DNA of 64,000 bases from Mesorhizobium sp. M00.F.Ca.ET.216.01.1.1 (GCF_004010325.2 NZ_SADR02000006.1:62001-126000), one strand, 5' to 3'; positions 26,807-35,304 are shown, counted from the first letter of the stretch. The notes: generated by a model from the letters alone, not told the origin. Numbers and translations are program-made.

Positions 26807-27528
26807 TATGCGGCAAATCGCAGGCCGCCGTCGCAGGTCAGCACCTGGCCGGTGACGAAGCTGCCGGCGATGAGGAACGCGATGGCGTCGGCGACGTCTT
26901 CGGCGCGGCCGATGCGGCCGACCGGCGTCTTGCCGGCATAGTCGGCAAACATCGCCTGGCGTTGCTCGGTTGGCAGGAAATCCCACCACGGCGTGTCGAT
27001 GACGCCGGGCGCCACGGCGTTGACGCGCAATGGCTTCAACTCCACCGCCAGGATTGGCACGACGGTCAGCAGCATGCCGTTGATGGCGGCAATGCCGGCG
27101 ACACCAGGTGTGGTCATTTGCGCCGAGACGGCCGAGACGAAGGTAACCGATCCGCCCTTGTTCAAGGTGGGCAAGGCCGCCTGCAGGCAGGATAGCTGAG
27201 GGCGCACTTTCTCGTCGATACCGCTGCTGAGTTCGGCAAGGTTTAACGTTTCGAACGGGCCAAGGCCCTTGCCGCCGCTCGCCGCCAGCACCAGGTGGTC
27301 GAATGCGCCAAGCGTCTCGAAGGAGGCGCGAACCTCGTCGGGCTTCGTTGCATCGAAGGCAGCCGTCTCGACAGCTCCGCCAAGGCTATGCCATGCGCCT
27401 TTAAGCTTTTCCTGGTTGCGGCCAGTGATGGTCACCTTCATGCCCGGGCCAAGTAGCTTCCGCGCCGTGGCGAGGCCGATGCCGGAGGAGCCGCCGACGA
27501 TCACGGCATGTTCTGTCTTCTCGTTCAT
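26806..27528 (-). CDS. SDR-family protein lacking the usual catalytic Tyr-Lys
   Basis: 240 residues with a Rossmann fold. The nucleotide motif is VIVGGSSGIGLATARKL near residues 9-25, and VNAVAPGVIDTPWW follows the active-site helix. Aligning backward from VNAVAPG, the YxxxK pair of ordinary SDR enzymes falls on IAAIN, so both Tyr and Lys appear replaced, although the Ser region (VSAVSAQ) remains. It may bind NAD(P) without normal dehydrogenase activity or use another mechanism. It overlaps the upstream SDR gene by 4 bases and is transcribed with it, away from the XRE regulator. Confidence 0.85.
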   Translation of the reverse strand: MNEKTEHAVIVGGSSGIGLATARKLLGPGMKVTITGRNQEKLKGAWHSLGGAVETAAFDATKPDEVRASFETLGAFDHLVLAASGGKGLGPFETLNLAELSSGIDEKVRPQLSCLQAALPTLNKGGSVTFVSAVSAQMTTPGVAGIAAINGMLLTVVPILAVELKPLRVNAVAPGVIDTPWWDFLPTEQRQAMFADYAGKTPVGRIGRAEDVADAIAFLIAGSFVTGQVLTCDGGLRFAA

Positions 27529-28370
27529 GAATGCTGTTCCTGCGCTGTGTGGGAGGCCGATGGAACCCCGACAAGGTTCTGGCTCAATTCCCGCAATTGC
27601 TGTCTTGCCTTGGCGTCGTAGGCCTGGTCATCGGCACGGGATTCCCGCAACCCGTCGAAATAGAGGCCGCTGCGTCCTTCGAGCGCCGGTGACGTGGCGA
27701 GATTGATGATGGCTTCGGCGCCGGTTTCGACCGAACTCCACGGCGTGATACCAGCCTGCCGGACCATGGTCGTGTTCATGTAGCTTGCCGGATGCAGGCT
27801 GTTGACGGTGACGCCGGTGCCGTTCAGCTGCTGCGCCAGATCGATAGTGAACATGATTTGCGCCAGCTTGCTCTGGCAATAGGCGCGGCCGCCGTTGTAA
27901 CCATGGGTCAGCATGACGTCGCCGAAATCGATCGCCTGCCGGCCGGCCGATGCGACATTGACGATGCGTGCCGGGGCGCTGGCCTCGAGCAGCGGCAGAA
28001 GCTCGGTGGTGAGCAAGAAGCCAGCGAGATAGTTGACGGCAAAGCGCAGTTCGTAGCCGTCGGCGCCGACCTGCCGCTTCGCACCGTGGGTGCCGATACC
28101 GGCATTGTTGATGAGAATGTCGAGCCGGCTGGTTTTTGCACGCACGACTTCAGCGAGGCGGCGGACCTCGGCCAGCGATGAGAGATCGGCGGCCAGAAAC
28201 TCGGCCTTGCCGCCGGCGGCTTCGATCTCGGCGACGGTCGCTTTGCCCCGCGTTGTATCGCGGCCATGCACCAGGACGCGGGCGCCACCGGCGCCGAGCC
28301 TCTGCGCGACCATGCGGCCGACACCGGCGGTGGATCCGGTGATGAGAACGGTCTTGTCTTTCAGTTCCAT
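27525..28370 (-). CDS. SDR-family oxidoreductase (retinol dehydrogenase-like)
   Basis: 281 residues, a complete short-chain dehydrogenase. Cofactor motif VLITGSTAGVGRMVAQRL near the N-terminus, NNAGIG in the middle, and the catalytic YCQSK preceded by an active Ser region (VNVASAG). Substrate unknown. Start at 28370 lies 105 bases from the divergent XRE regulator, and its stop overlaps the next SDR start by 4 bases, so the two SDR proteins are made together. The pairing of one intact and one catalytically degenerate SDR may mean a joint complex; this is inference. Confidence 0.9.
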   Translation of the reverse strand: MELKDKTVLITGSTAGVGRMVAQRLGAGGARVLVHGRDTTRGKATVAEIEAAGGKAEFLAADLSSLAEVRRLAEVVRAKTSRLDILINNAGIGTHGAKRQVGADGYELRFAVNYLAGFLLTTELLPLLEASAPARIVNVASAGRQAIDFGDVMLTHGYNGGRAYCQSKLAQIMFTIDLAQQLNGTGVTVNSLHPASYMNTTMVRQAGITPWSSVETGAEAIINLATSPALEGRSGLYFDGLRESRADDQAYDAKARQQLRELSQNLVGVPSASHTAQEQHS

Positions 28371-28475
28371 GTTTTAGAGCCTCCATATCATTGCTCTGAA
28401 CGCAAGATGGGGCACTCGGCGCTTGCCAAACAGTTCAAACTTTATCCTGGTATCGATACTGCTATAGTGAAACCG

Positions 28476-29348
28476 ATGACTTCCCCGACGCACTCACCAG
28501 AAGACAGCCGCCGGCGTGAACTTGGCGCCTTCCTGCGCTCGCGCCGCGAAAGGCTTTCGCCCCAGGCCGCGGGCATAGCGGCCGGTGCGCGGCGGCGCAC
28601 GCCCGGCCTGCGACGCGAGGAGGTGGCGATGATCGCCGGCGTCGGCACGACCTGGTACACCTGGCTGGAGCAGGGCCGTGACGTGCGGCCCTCGGTGGAG
28701 GTGCTGACGGCGCTCTGCGAGGCACTGCGGCTTGATGCCGCCGAGAAGCGGCACCTTTTCATCCTCGCCGGACGCCAGCAGCCGGAGCGTCGTGCGGCGA
28801 CGCCGGAAAAGGTCGACGGCCCGCTGTTGCACATGCTGCAAAGCCTTGTGATGCAGCCGGCCTATGTCGTTGGCCGGCGCTGGGATGTGCTGGCCTGGAA
28901 TCCCGCTGCGGCGGCCGTGTTCGGCGATTATGGCCTGCTGGAGGGCGATGCCCGCAATATCGTCCATATGGTGTTCACCAATCCGCATCATCGCCGCCTG
29001 CTCGTCGACTGGGAGGGACTGGCGCGGGCCGTCATTGCTTCGTTCCGGGCGGAAAGCGCGAAATATGTCGGTGATCCGGATTTCGAGCGGCTGATCGCGC
29101 TTATGACGCGCTCTAGCCCGGAATTCCGCGCCTGGTGGCCGCGGCGCGACGTGGTGCGCAATCTCTCGGGGGTGAAGCACATCCGGCACCCGAGCGCCGG
29201 CTCCATGTCATTCGAGCATATGAGCTTTTCGATCGATGACGGCTCCGACATGAGGCTGATCGTCTACACGCCGCTTGCCGAGCAGAACTCCATTGCCAAG
29301 CTCGAAAAGCTGCTGGAAACGCTTCCGGCCGAGCGGCGCACTGCCTGA
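28476..29348 (+). CDS. XRE-family regulator with MmyB-like ligand domain
   Basis: 290 residues. N-terminal helix-turn-helix with the subgroup pattern RRELGAFLRSRRERLSP, TPGLRREEVAMIAGVG and WYTWLEQGRDVRPS; the C-terminal ~180 residues form the MmyB-like domain thought to bind a fatty-acid-like ligand. Start set at ATG 28476, just after an AT-rich stretch; much longer in-frame extensions run into the divergent SDR gene and are rejected. Genes of this type usually sit divergent to SDR genes that they control, as here. Confidence 0.9.
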   Translation: MTSPTHSPEDSRRRELGAFLRSRRERLSPQAAGIAAGARRRTPGLRREEVAMIAGVGTTWYTWLEQGRDVRPSVEVLTALCEALRLDAAEKRHLFILAGRQQPERRAATPEKVDGPLLHMLQSLVMQPAYVVGRRWDVLAWNPAAAAVFGDYGLLEGDARNIVHMVFTNPHHRRLLVDWEGLARAVIASFRAESAKYVGDPDFERLIALMTRSSPEFRAWWPRRDVVRNLSGVKHIRHPSAGSMSFEHMSFSIDDGSDMRLIVYTPLAEQNSIAKLEKLLETLPAERRTA

Positions 29349-29373
29349 TCATTTGCGGCGATGGAGCGGCGGA

Positions 29374-30003
29374 TTAGCCCTTCGGCTTCAGCCCTTCGAT
29401 GAACAACTGCTCCAGGAACCTAGCAGCATCCTCGAAGCGGCCGTCGCCGCCGCGGTCGGGGCCGAGCACGGCGCGGACCTGGACATCGAAATCGGCATAA
29501 TGCTGCGTCGTTGCCCAGATCGAGAAGATCAGATGCCAGGGATCGGTCTTGGCGATCTTGCCGGCACGCATCCAGCCCTTGATGACGGTAGCCTTCTCGT
29601 CGACCAGCGTCTTCAACTCGCCTTCCAGCAGCGGCATGATGCGCGGGGCGCCCTGCAGGATCTCGTTGGCGAACAGCCGGCTTTCGCGCGGGAAATCGCG
29701 CGCCATCTCAAGCTTGCGCCTGATGTAGCTACGCAATTCGGTCAGCGGATCGCCGATGTCATCGAGTTCACGCAGCGGCGCCAGCCAGGTGTCTAGAAGC
29801 CGCTGCATCAGCGTCTCGTGGATGTCTTCCTTGCGACGGAAATAGTAGAGAAGGTTCGGCTTCGACATGCCGGCGGCTTCGGCGATCTGGTCGATGGTCG
29901 AGCCGCGAAAACCGTTGGTGGAGAAGACTTCGAGCGCCGCCTCCAGGATAAGCTCGCGCTTTTCCTGCTGGATGCGGGTGCGGCGAGGGGCGGGGCTCTC
30001 CAT
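29374..30003 (-). CDS. rutR: TetR-family regulator of pyrimidine use, RutR-like
   Basis: 209 residues. TetR helix-turn-helix: LILEAALEVFSTNGFRGSTI then IAEAAGMSKPNLLYYFRRKE at residues ~35-55. The C-terminal domain (RESRLFANEILQGAPRIMP, KGWMRAGKIAKTDPWHLIFS, WATTQHYADFDVQ) follows RutR closely. RutR binds uracil or thymine and then releases DNA. Start chosen at ATG 30003 with AAGGTG upstream; GTG 30015 is possible. It sits beside the aminotransferase of the reductive pyrimidine pathway, and RutR-like boxes occur at 30149 and 22790, so it probably represses this set until pyrimidine is present. Confidence 0.87.
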   Translation of the reverse strand: MESPAPRRTRIQQEKRELILEAALEVFSTNGFRGSTIDQIAEAAGMSKPNLLYYFRRKEDIHETLMQRLLDTWLAPLRELDDIGDPLTELRSYIRRKLEMARDFPRESRLFANEILQGAPRIMPLLEGELKTLVDEKATVIKGWMRAGKIAKTDPWHLIFSIWATTQHYADFDVQVRAVLGPDRGGDGRFEDAARFLEQLFIEGLKPKG

Positions 30004-30041
30004 GCTGATCGTCACCTTTGCCAGCCGCTGCCGAAAGGACC

Positions 30042-30064
30042 GTCTGGACCAATTGTCTGGACCA
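30042..30064. promoter_or_regulatory. Direct repeat GTCTGGACCA before rutR
   Basis: GTCTGGACCA at 30042-30051 and again at 30055-30064, 13 bases apart. Each contains GACCA, the half-site of the RutR consensus, on the face toward rutR. A possible self-control site. Confidence 0.4.
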
Positions 30065-30148
30065 GTTTTTCCTCGGCCTGTGGAGCGCGCTTCAGATGCC
30101 GCATTTCCGCTAGTAATCCCTTGACCGCCGACACGGCGGTGCTAACGT

Positions 30149-30164
30149 TTGTCCAATCGGTCAA
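30149..30164. promoter_or_regulatory. RutR-like box before the aminotransferase
   Basis: TTGTCCAATCGGTCAA differs from the E. coli RutR consensus TTGACCANNTGGTCAA at only two of 14 defined positions and is itself nearly symmetric. It lies 95 bases before the aminotransferase start and 145 bases from rutR. Confidence 0.6.
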
Positions 30165-30258
30165 AAATTTGCGTAGCACGAAAACGTCGCGAAGACCAAG
30201 TGTTGGGAAGACCAAGCGTTAGCCGCACCGAAACAGGTTACAAGGGGAAGTCTTGGTC

Positions 30259-31587
30259 ATGTCCAACCGGCTGAAAGTCACGCCGAACGATCTCAGCGCA
30301 TTCTGGATGCCGTTCACGGCAAACCGGCAGTTCAAACAAGCACCACGCATGATGGTGTCCGCCAAGGACATGCATTACACGACGAGCGACGGGCGCAAGG
30401 TTCTCGACGGCACCGCCGGTCTGTGGTGCGTCAACGCCGGCCACTGCCGGCCGAAGATCACCGAGGCGATCCAGCAGCAGGCAGCCGAGCTCGACTACGC
30501 ACCGGCCTTCCAGATGGGCCATCCGATCGTGTTCGAACTGGCGAACCGGCTGGTCGACATCGCGCCGAAGGGCATGGACCATGTGTTCTTCACCAATTCC
30601 GGCTCGGAATCGGTCGAGACCGCCCTGAAGATGGCGATCGCTTACCATCGCGCCAGGGGCGAAGGCTCGCGCACCCGTCTGATCGGCCGCGAGCGCGGCT
30701 ATCACGGCGTTAATTTCGGCGGCATCTCGGTCGGCGGCATCGTCACCAACCGCAAGATGTTCGGCACGCTGCTCGGCGGCGTCGACCACATGCCGCACAC
30801 GCACCTGCCGGAAAAGAACTCGTTCACCAAGGGCGTGCCCGAACACGGCGCGGAACTGGCCAACGAGCTGGAGCGCATCGTCGCCCTGCATGACGCCTCG
30901 ACCATCGCGGCCGTCATCGTCGAGCCGGTTGCCGGTTCCACCGGAGTGATCCTGCCGCCGAAAGGTTATTTGCAGAAGCTGCGCGAGATCTGCACAAAGC
31001 ACGGCATCCTGCTGATCTTCGACGAGGTCATCACCGGCTTCGGCCGCCTCGGCGCGCCGTTTGCGGCCGACTATTTCGGCGTCACGCCTGACATCATGAC
31101 CACCGCCAAGGGCGTCTCCAACGGCGTCATCCCGATGGGCGCGGTGTTCGTGAAGAAGGAAATCCACGACGCCTTCATGACCGGCCCCGAGCACATGATC
31201 GAGTTCTTTCACGGCTACACCTATTCGGGCAATCCGATCGCTTGTGCGGCGGCGCTCGGCACGCTCGACACCTACAAGGAAGAGGGGCTGCTGACCCGCG
31301 GCGAGGAACTGTCGCCATACTGGGAGGACGCGCTGCATTCGCTGAAGGGCGAGCCGAACGTCATCGACATCCGCAACATCGGTCTGATCGGCGCGATCGA
31401 GCTGGCACCTATCGCCGGGCAGCCGACGAAACGCGCCTTCTCGGCCTTCGTCAAGGCATTCGAGCGCGGCGCGCTGATCCGCACCACCGGCGACATCATC
31501 GCGCTGTCGCCGCCGCTGATCATCACCAAGGGGCAGATCAACGAATTGATCGACCATGTGCGTGAAGTATTGAGGGCGGTAGATTGA
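30259..31587 (+). CDS. Omega-amino acid:pyruvate aminotransferase (beta-alanine use)
   Basis: Class III PLP aminotransferase of 442 residues that in this setting should convert beta-alanine plus pyruvate to malonate semialdehyde plus alanine, the last step of reductive pyrimidine breakdown. Visible: FFTNSGSESVETALKMAIAY, the PLP-binding Asp in LLIFDEVITGFGRLG, and the Schiff-base Lys at about residue 284 in TTAKGVSNGVIPMG. Near-full match in length to family members. Start at ATG 30259 with AAGGGG upstream; the TTG at 30253 is in frame but less likely. It is preceded by a RutR-like box and followed by an inserted DUF559 element before the next pathway gene. Confidence 0.92.
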   Translation: MSNRLKVTPNDLSAFWMPFTANRQFKQAPRMMVSAKDMHYTTSDGRKVLDGTAGLWCVNAGHCRPKITEAIQQQAAELDYAPAFQMGHPIVFELANRLVDIAPKGMDHVFFTNSGSESVETALKMAIAYHRARGEGSRTRLIGRERGYHGVNFGGISVGGIVTNRKMFGTLLGGVDHMPHTHLPEKNSFTKGVPEHGAELANELERIVALHDASTIAAVIVEPVAGSTGVILPPKGYLQKLREICTKHGILLIFDEVITGFGRLGAPFAADYFGVTPDIMTTAKGVSNGVIPMGAVFVKKEIHDAFMTGPEHMIEFFHGYTYSGNPIACAAALGTLDTYKEEGLLTRGEELSPYWEDALHSLKGEPNVIDIRNIGLIGAIELAPIAGQPTKRAFSAFVKAFERGALIRTTGDIIALSPPLIITKGQINELIDHVREVLRAVD

Positions 31588-31623
31588 GGGACGTGCCGCA
31601 GCTGTCCCTCCCCCTCGATGGCA

Positions 31624-31654
31624 GGGTGGCCGCGAAGCGGTCGGGTGGGGTCGG
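31624..31654 (+). repeat. Left inverted repeat of the DUF559 element
   Basis: A 31-base sequence whose reverse complement is at 32064-32094 with one mismatch. Its centre GGCCGCGAAGCGG folds into a short stem with a GAA loop. Outside it, CCCCTCGA also appears in inverted form beyond the right copy. Confidence 0.85.
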
Positions 31655-31699
31655 TGCGGCAGCGCGCCGACCTGATCTTCTGTTGCGAGGTGCCTTCTG

Positions 31700-32146
31700 A
31701 TGGCCCGTACCCGCGTGAGCTTCGAAATGCGCCAAAAGGCGCGCGCACTTCGAGTTCATGCGACCAAGGGCGAGTCCCTGTTTTGGTATGAGCTGCGTGA
31801 GCTGAAGTCCGCCGGCATCAAGTTCCGCCGTCAGTGCCCGATCGGCCCCCATATCGTCGACTTTGCCTGCCTCGCCGTGAAGCTGATCGTCGAAGTCGAT
31901 GGGGATTTGCACGAACAGGAGAGGGGCAAACGGCACGATGCAGTCCGCGATGCCTATCTGCGATCACTCGGGTTGGATGTCTTCCGCGTTGACGAGCCAA
32001 ATGTCATAAATAGCGCTTGGCATGTCGCGCAGGGGGTCAAGGAAAAGGTCGCGCGTATGTCAGCCGACCCCACCCGGCCGCTTCGCGGCCACCCTCCCCA
32101 CGAGGGCCTCGAGGGGGGACGCTGGTGCTTTGCCGCAATCAAATGA
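31700..32146 (+). CDS. DUF559 protein, predicted VSR-like endonuclease
   Basis: 148 residues. DUF559 belongs to the PD-(D/E)XK nuclease group related to Vsr. Candidate active-site residues: Glu in TKGESLFWYELR, Asp in IVDFAC, and Glu-x-Asp in LIVEVDGD, with the His of GDLHEQ after it. The domain ends near VAQGVKEK. The last ~28 residues (from SADPTRPLRGHP) are encoded by the right inverted repeat and are not part of the domain. The gene sits between two genes of one pathway, bounded by 31-bp inverted repeats, and looks like an insertion. A role in moving the repeats is a hypothesis only. Confidence 0.85.
   Translation: MARTRVSFEMRQKARALRVHATKGESLFWYELRELKSAGIKFRRQCPIGPHIVDFACLAVKLIVEVDGDLHEQERGKRHDAVRDAYLRSLGLDVFRVDEPNVINSAWHVAQGVKEKVARMSADPTRPLRGHPPHEGLEGGRWCFAAIK
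32064..32094 (-). repeat. Right inverted repeat of the DUF559 element
   Basis: Reverse complement of the left copy with a single difference (at 31641). It overlaps the 3' end of the DUF559 gene. The inner stem GGCCGC-TTC-GCGGCC is perfect in this copy. Confidence 0.85.
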
Positions 32147-32156
32147 GGTACTAGAA

Positions 32157-33407
32157 ATGGCCGCGCCCGGCGAGAATCTGCGAATCAATTCAGACCGTTT
32201 GTGGGATTCGATAATGGAGATGGCGAAGATCGGCCCCGGTATTGCCGGCGGCAACAATCGCCAGACCGTGACCGACGAGGACGGCCACGGGCGGCATCTG
32301 TTCAAGCGTTGGTGCGAAGACGCGGGGCTCGAAATGGGTCTCGACGAGATGGGCACGATGTTTGCTCGACGCGAAGGCACCGACCCCGATCTGCCGCCGG
32401 TCTATGTCGGCAGCCATCTCGACACCCAGCCGACCGGCGGCAAGTATGACGGCGTGCTCGGTGTGCTCGGCGGCCTGGAGATCGTGCGCTCGCTCAACGA
32501 TCTCGGCATCAAGACGAAGCATCCGATCGTCGTCATCAACTGGACGAACGAGGAGGGCGCGCGCTTTGCGCCGGCGATGATGGCGTCGGGCGTTTTCGCG
32601 GGCGTCCTCGACCAGGCCGATGTTTATTCGCATGTCGACAAGGACGGCAAGAAGTTCGGAGAGGAACTCGAACGCATCGGCTGGAAGGGCGCCGAGAGGG
32701 TCGGCGACCGCAAGATCCATGCCTTCTTCGAGCTGCATATCGAGCAAGGGCCGATCCTCGAGGACGAAGGTATCGACATCGGCGTCGTCACCCACGGCCA
32801 GGGGCTGAAATGGCTGCAGGTGACGCTGACCGGCAAGGAAGCGCATACCGGTTCGACGCCGATGCCGAAGCGCCGCAATGCCGGGCTCGGCATGGCGCGG
32901 GTGACTGAGTTGGTGCACGAGATCGCCATGGACTACCAGCCGGACGCTGTCGGCGCGATCGGCCATATGGAGGTCTATCCGAACTCGCGCAACATCATCG
33001 CCGGGCGCACGGTCTTCACCATCGACATCCGCTCGCCGGGAAAGGAAGTGCTGGATGCCATGGACGGCCGCATCCGCGAAGGCATCGACACGATCTGCGA
33101 GGCGCTCGACATCAAATATGCGATCGAGCAGGTCGGCCATTTCGATCCTGTCACCTTCGACCCCGGCTGCGTCAAGGCGATCCGCGATGCCGCCGAACGG
33201 CTCGGCTACTCGCATCGCAACATCGTCTCCGGCGCCGGCCACGACGCCTGCTGGATCAACCGCGTCGCGCCGACTGCAATGGTGATGTGCCCTTGCGTCG
33301 ACGGGCTCAGCCACAACGAGGCCGAGGAAATCACCAAGGAATGGGCGGCGGCGGGCGCCGACGTGCTGTTCCATGCGGTGGTCGATACGGCAGTGATTGT
33401 CGAATGA
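32157..33407 (+). CDS. N-carbamoyl-beta-alanine amidohydrolase (Zn-dependent, M20 family)
   Basis: 416 residues. Hydrolyses N-carbamoyl-beta-alanine to beta-alanine, CO2 and ammonia in the pyrimidine pathway; close relatives act on other N-carbamoyl amino acids or allantoate. Metal ligands are visible: His87 and nearby Asp in VGSHLDTQPTGGKYDG, Glu in NEEGARF, His in ELHIEQGPILE, and the late SGAGHDACWIN and GLSHNEAEEI blocks. Start at ATG 32157 with GAGG 9 bases upstream; the earlier in-frame starts lie inside the DUF559 gene and its repeat. Followed after 65 bases by the dihydropyrimidinase, its supplier of substrate. Confidence 0.92.
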   Translation: MAAPGENLRINSDRLWDSIMEMAKIGPGIAGGNNRQTVTDEDGHGRHLFKRWCEDAGLEMGLDEMGTMFARREGTDPDLPPVYVGSHLDTQPTGGKYDGVLGVLGGLEIVRSLNDLGIKTKHPIVVINWTNEEGARFAPAMMASGVFAGVLDQADVYSHVDKDGKKFGEELERIGWKGAERVGDRKIHAFFELHIEQGPILEDEGIDIGVVTHGQGLKWLQVTLTGKEAHTGSTPMPKRRNAGLGMARVTELVHEIAMDYQPDAVGAIGHMEVYPNSRNIIAGRTVFTIDIRSPGKEVLDAMDGRIREGIDTICEALDIKYAIEQVGHFDPVTFDPGCVKAIRDAAERLGYSHRNIVSGAGHDACWINRVAPTAMVMCPCVDGLSHNEAEEITKEWAAAGADVLFHAVVDTAVIVE

Positions 33408-33472
33408 TACGATAGACTGCCGCCTCGTAACGCCGCTCGCCAGAAGCGCGACAAGAACAGGGGAACAAGAAA

Positions 33473-34924
33473 ATGTCCAAAGTCATAAAGAACGGCACCA
33501 TTGTCACCGCCGACCGCACCTGGAAGGCCGACGTGCTGGTCAAGCACGGCAAGATCATCGCCATCGGTCCGGACCTGCATGGCGACCACGAGTACGACGC
33601 TACCGGCTGCTATGTGATGCCGGGCGGCATCGATCCGCACACGCATCTCGAAATGCCTTTCATGGGCACCTATTCGGCCGACGATTTCGAATCCGGCACG
33701 CGTGCCGCACTTGCCGGCGGCACAACCATGGTCGTCGATTTCTGTCTGCCTTCGCCGCAGCAGTCGCTGCTCGAAGCCTTGCAGATGTGGGACAACAAGA
33801 CCTCGAAAGCGTCCTGCGACTATTCCTTCCATATGGCGATCACCTGGTGGGGCAAGCAGGTGTTCGATGAGATGGCGACCGTCGTCGACAAGGGCATCAC
33901 CTCATTCAAGCACTTCATGGCCTACAAGGGCGCGCTGATGGTCGACGACGACGAGATGTATGCGTCGTTCCAGCGCTGCGCCGATCTCGGCGCGCTGCCG
34001 CTGGTGCATGCCGAGAACGGCGACGTGGTTGCCGGATTGTCGCAGAAGCTGCTGGCCGCCGGCAACAATGGCCCGGAGGGACACGCCTATTCGCGCCCGC
34101 CGGAAGTCGAAGGCGAGGCGACCAACCGCGCCATCATGATCGCCGATATGGCCGGCGTGCCGCTCTATGTCGTGCATGTCTCCTGCGAGCAGGCCCACGA
34201 AGCCATCCGCCGGGCGCGGCAAAAAGGCATGCGCGTCTTCGGCGAGCCGCTGATCCAGCATCTGACGCTCGATGAGAGCGAATATTTCAACAAGGACTGG
34301 GACCATGCGGCTCGGCGGGTGATGAGCCCGCCGTTCCGCAACAAGTTACACCAGGATTCGCTGTGGGCCGGCCTGCAGGCCGGATCGTTGCAAGTGGTGG
34401 CGACCGACCATTGCGCCTTCACCACCAAGCAGAAGCGTAACGGCGTTGGCGATTTCACCAAGATTCCGAACGGCACCGGCGGGCTCGAGGATCGCTTGCC
34501 CGTTCTGTGGACCACAGGCGTCAACACAGGCCGGCTGACGATGAACGAGTTCGTCGCGGTGACCTCGACCAACATTGCCAAGATACTCAACATGTACCCG
34601 AAGAAGGGCGCCATCGTCGAAGGTGCGGACGCCGACATCCTCGTCTGGGACCCGAAGCGGAAAAAGAAGATCTCGGCCAAGAAGCAGCAGTCGGTGATCG
34701 ACTACAACGTCTTCGAAGGTTTCGAAGTGACTGGCCTGCCGCGCTTCGTCTTCTCGCGGGGCGAATTGTCGATCGAGGAGGCCGAGGTCAAGGCCAAGCC
34801 GGGCCATGGCGAATTCGTCGGCCGCGAGCCGAATGCGGCGGTCAACCGGGCGCTGTCGACCTGGAAGGAAATTTCGGCGCCGCGCAAGGTTGAGCGCACC
34901 GGCATCCCCGCGACCGGGGTGTGA
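33473..34924 (+). CDS. Dihydropyrimidinase (D-hydantoinase family)
   Basis: 483 residues, a binuclear zinc cyclic amidohydrolase that opens dihydrouracil to N-carbamoyl-beta-alanine. HTH at residues 56-58 in GGIDPHTHLEM, the carbamylated Lys at ~152 in FKHFMAYKG, His in VHVSCEQAHEAI and the metal Asp region in VVATDHCAF. Length fits the family (~480). Second enzyme of the pathway, between the dehydrogenase PreTA and the carbamoyl-beta-alanine hydrolase encoded just before it. A small secreted protein gene overlaps or abuts its stop. Hydantoins could also be substrates. Confidence 0.95.
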   Translation: MSKVIKNGTIVTADRTWKADVLVKHGKIIAIGPDLHGDHEYDATGCYVMPGGIDPHTHLEMPFMGTYSADDFESGTRAALAGGTTMVVDFCLPSPQQSLLEALQMWDNKTSKASCDYSFHMAITWWGKQVFDEMATVVDKGITSFKHFMAYKGALMVDDDEMYASFQRCADLGALPLVHAENGDVVAGLSQKLLAAGNNGPEGHAYSRPPEVEGEATNRAIMIADMAGVPLYVVHVSCEQAHEAIRRARQKGMRVFGEPLIQHLTLDESEYFNKDWDHAARRVMSPPFRNKLHQDSLWAGLQAGSLQVVATDHCAFTTKQKRNGVGDFTKIPNGTGGLEDRLPVLWTTGVNTGRLTMNEFVAVTSTNIAKILNMYPKKGAIVEGADADILVWDPKRKKKISAKKQQSVIDYNVFEGFEVTGLPRFVFSRGELSIEEAEVKAKPGHGEFVGREPNAAVNRALSTWKEISAPRKVERTGIPATGV

Positions 34925-34926
34925 GC

Positions 34927-35304
34927 ATGCGCGGATTTCATCTCATTGTTGCCGCGGCTGTCGCGTCGGTGGCCGGCCAGGCTTCGGCGGCGGCGATCGA
35001 CCTCTCCAAGCCCTATGGCAACAAGTCCGGCTGCATCAACAAGAACGGTCAGCAAGTCTATGCCGAGGACATGCTGCTATTGACCGGAACTGAATTCATC
35101 ACGGTGGCGAGCGCGTGCACCTTCACCGAAAAGCAGGTCCAGGCCGACGGCTCGCTGGTGGTGAAGGCGCAATGCCAGGCGGAAGGCGAGGAGGGTGAGT
35201 CGCCCGCACAATTCACCATCAAGCGCAGCGCCAAGAACGCCAGGAGGTTGGTGATCGCCGACGAGGACGGCACCGTCTACGGGGAAGTCTCAGGGTGCCG
35301 ATGA
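34927..35304 (+). CDS. Small exported protein of unknown function
   Basis: 125 residues; I do not recognise the family. An N-terminal signal peptide is clear (hydrophobic LIVAAAVASVAGQASA, likely cut near AAA). The mature part has four Cys (SGCINK, SACTFT, AQCQAE, SGCR), consistent with two disulfides in the periplasm. ATG 34927 is preferred, 2 bases after the dihydropyrimidinase stop; GTG 34921 would overlap that stop. Its coupling to the pathway enzyme suggests shared expression, though the need for a periplasmic protein here is unclear. Confidence 0.75.
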   Translation: MRGFHLIVAAAVASVAGQASAAAIDLSKPYGNKSGCINKNGQQVYAEDMLLLTGTEFITVASACTFTEKQVQADGSLVVKAQCQAEGEEGESPAQFTIKRSAKNARRLVIADEDGTVYGEVSGCR

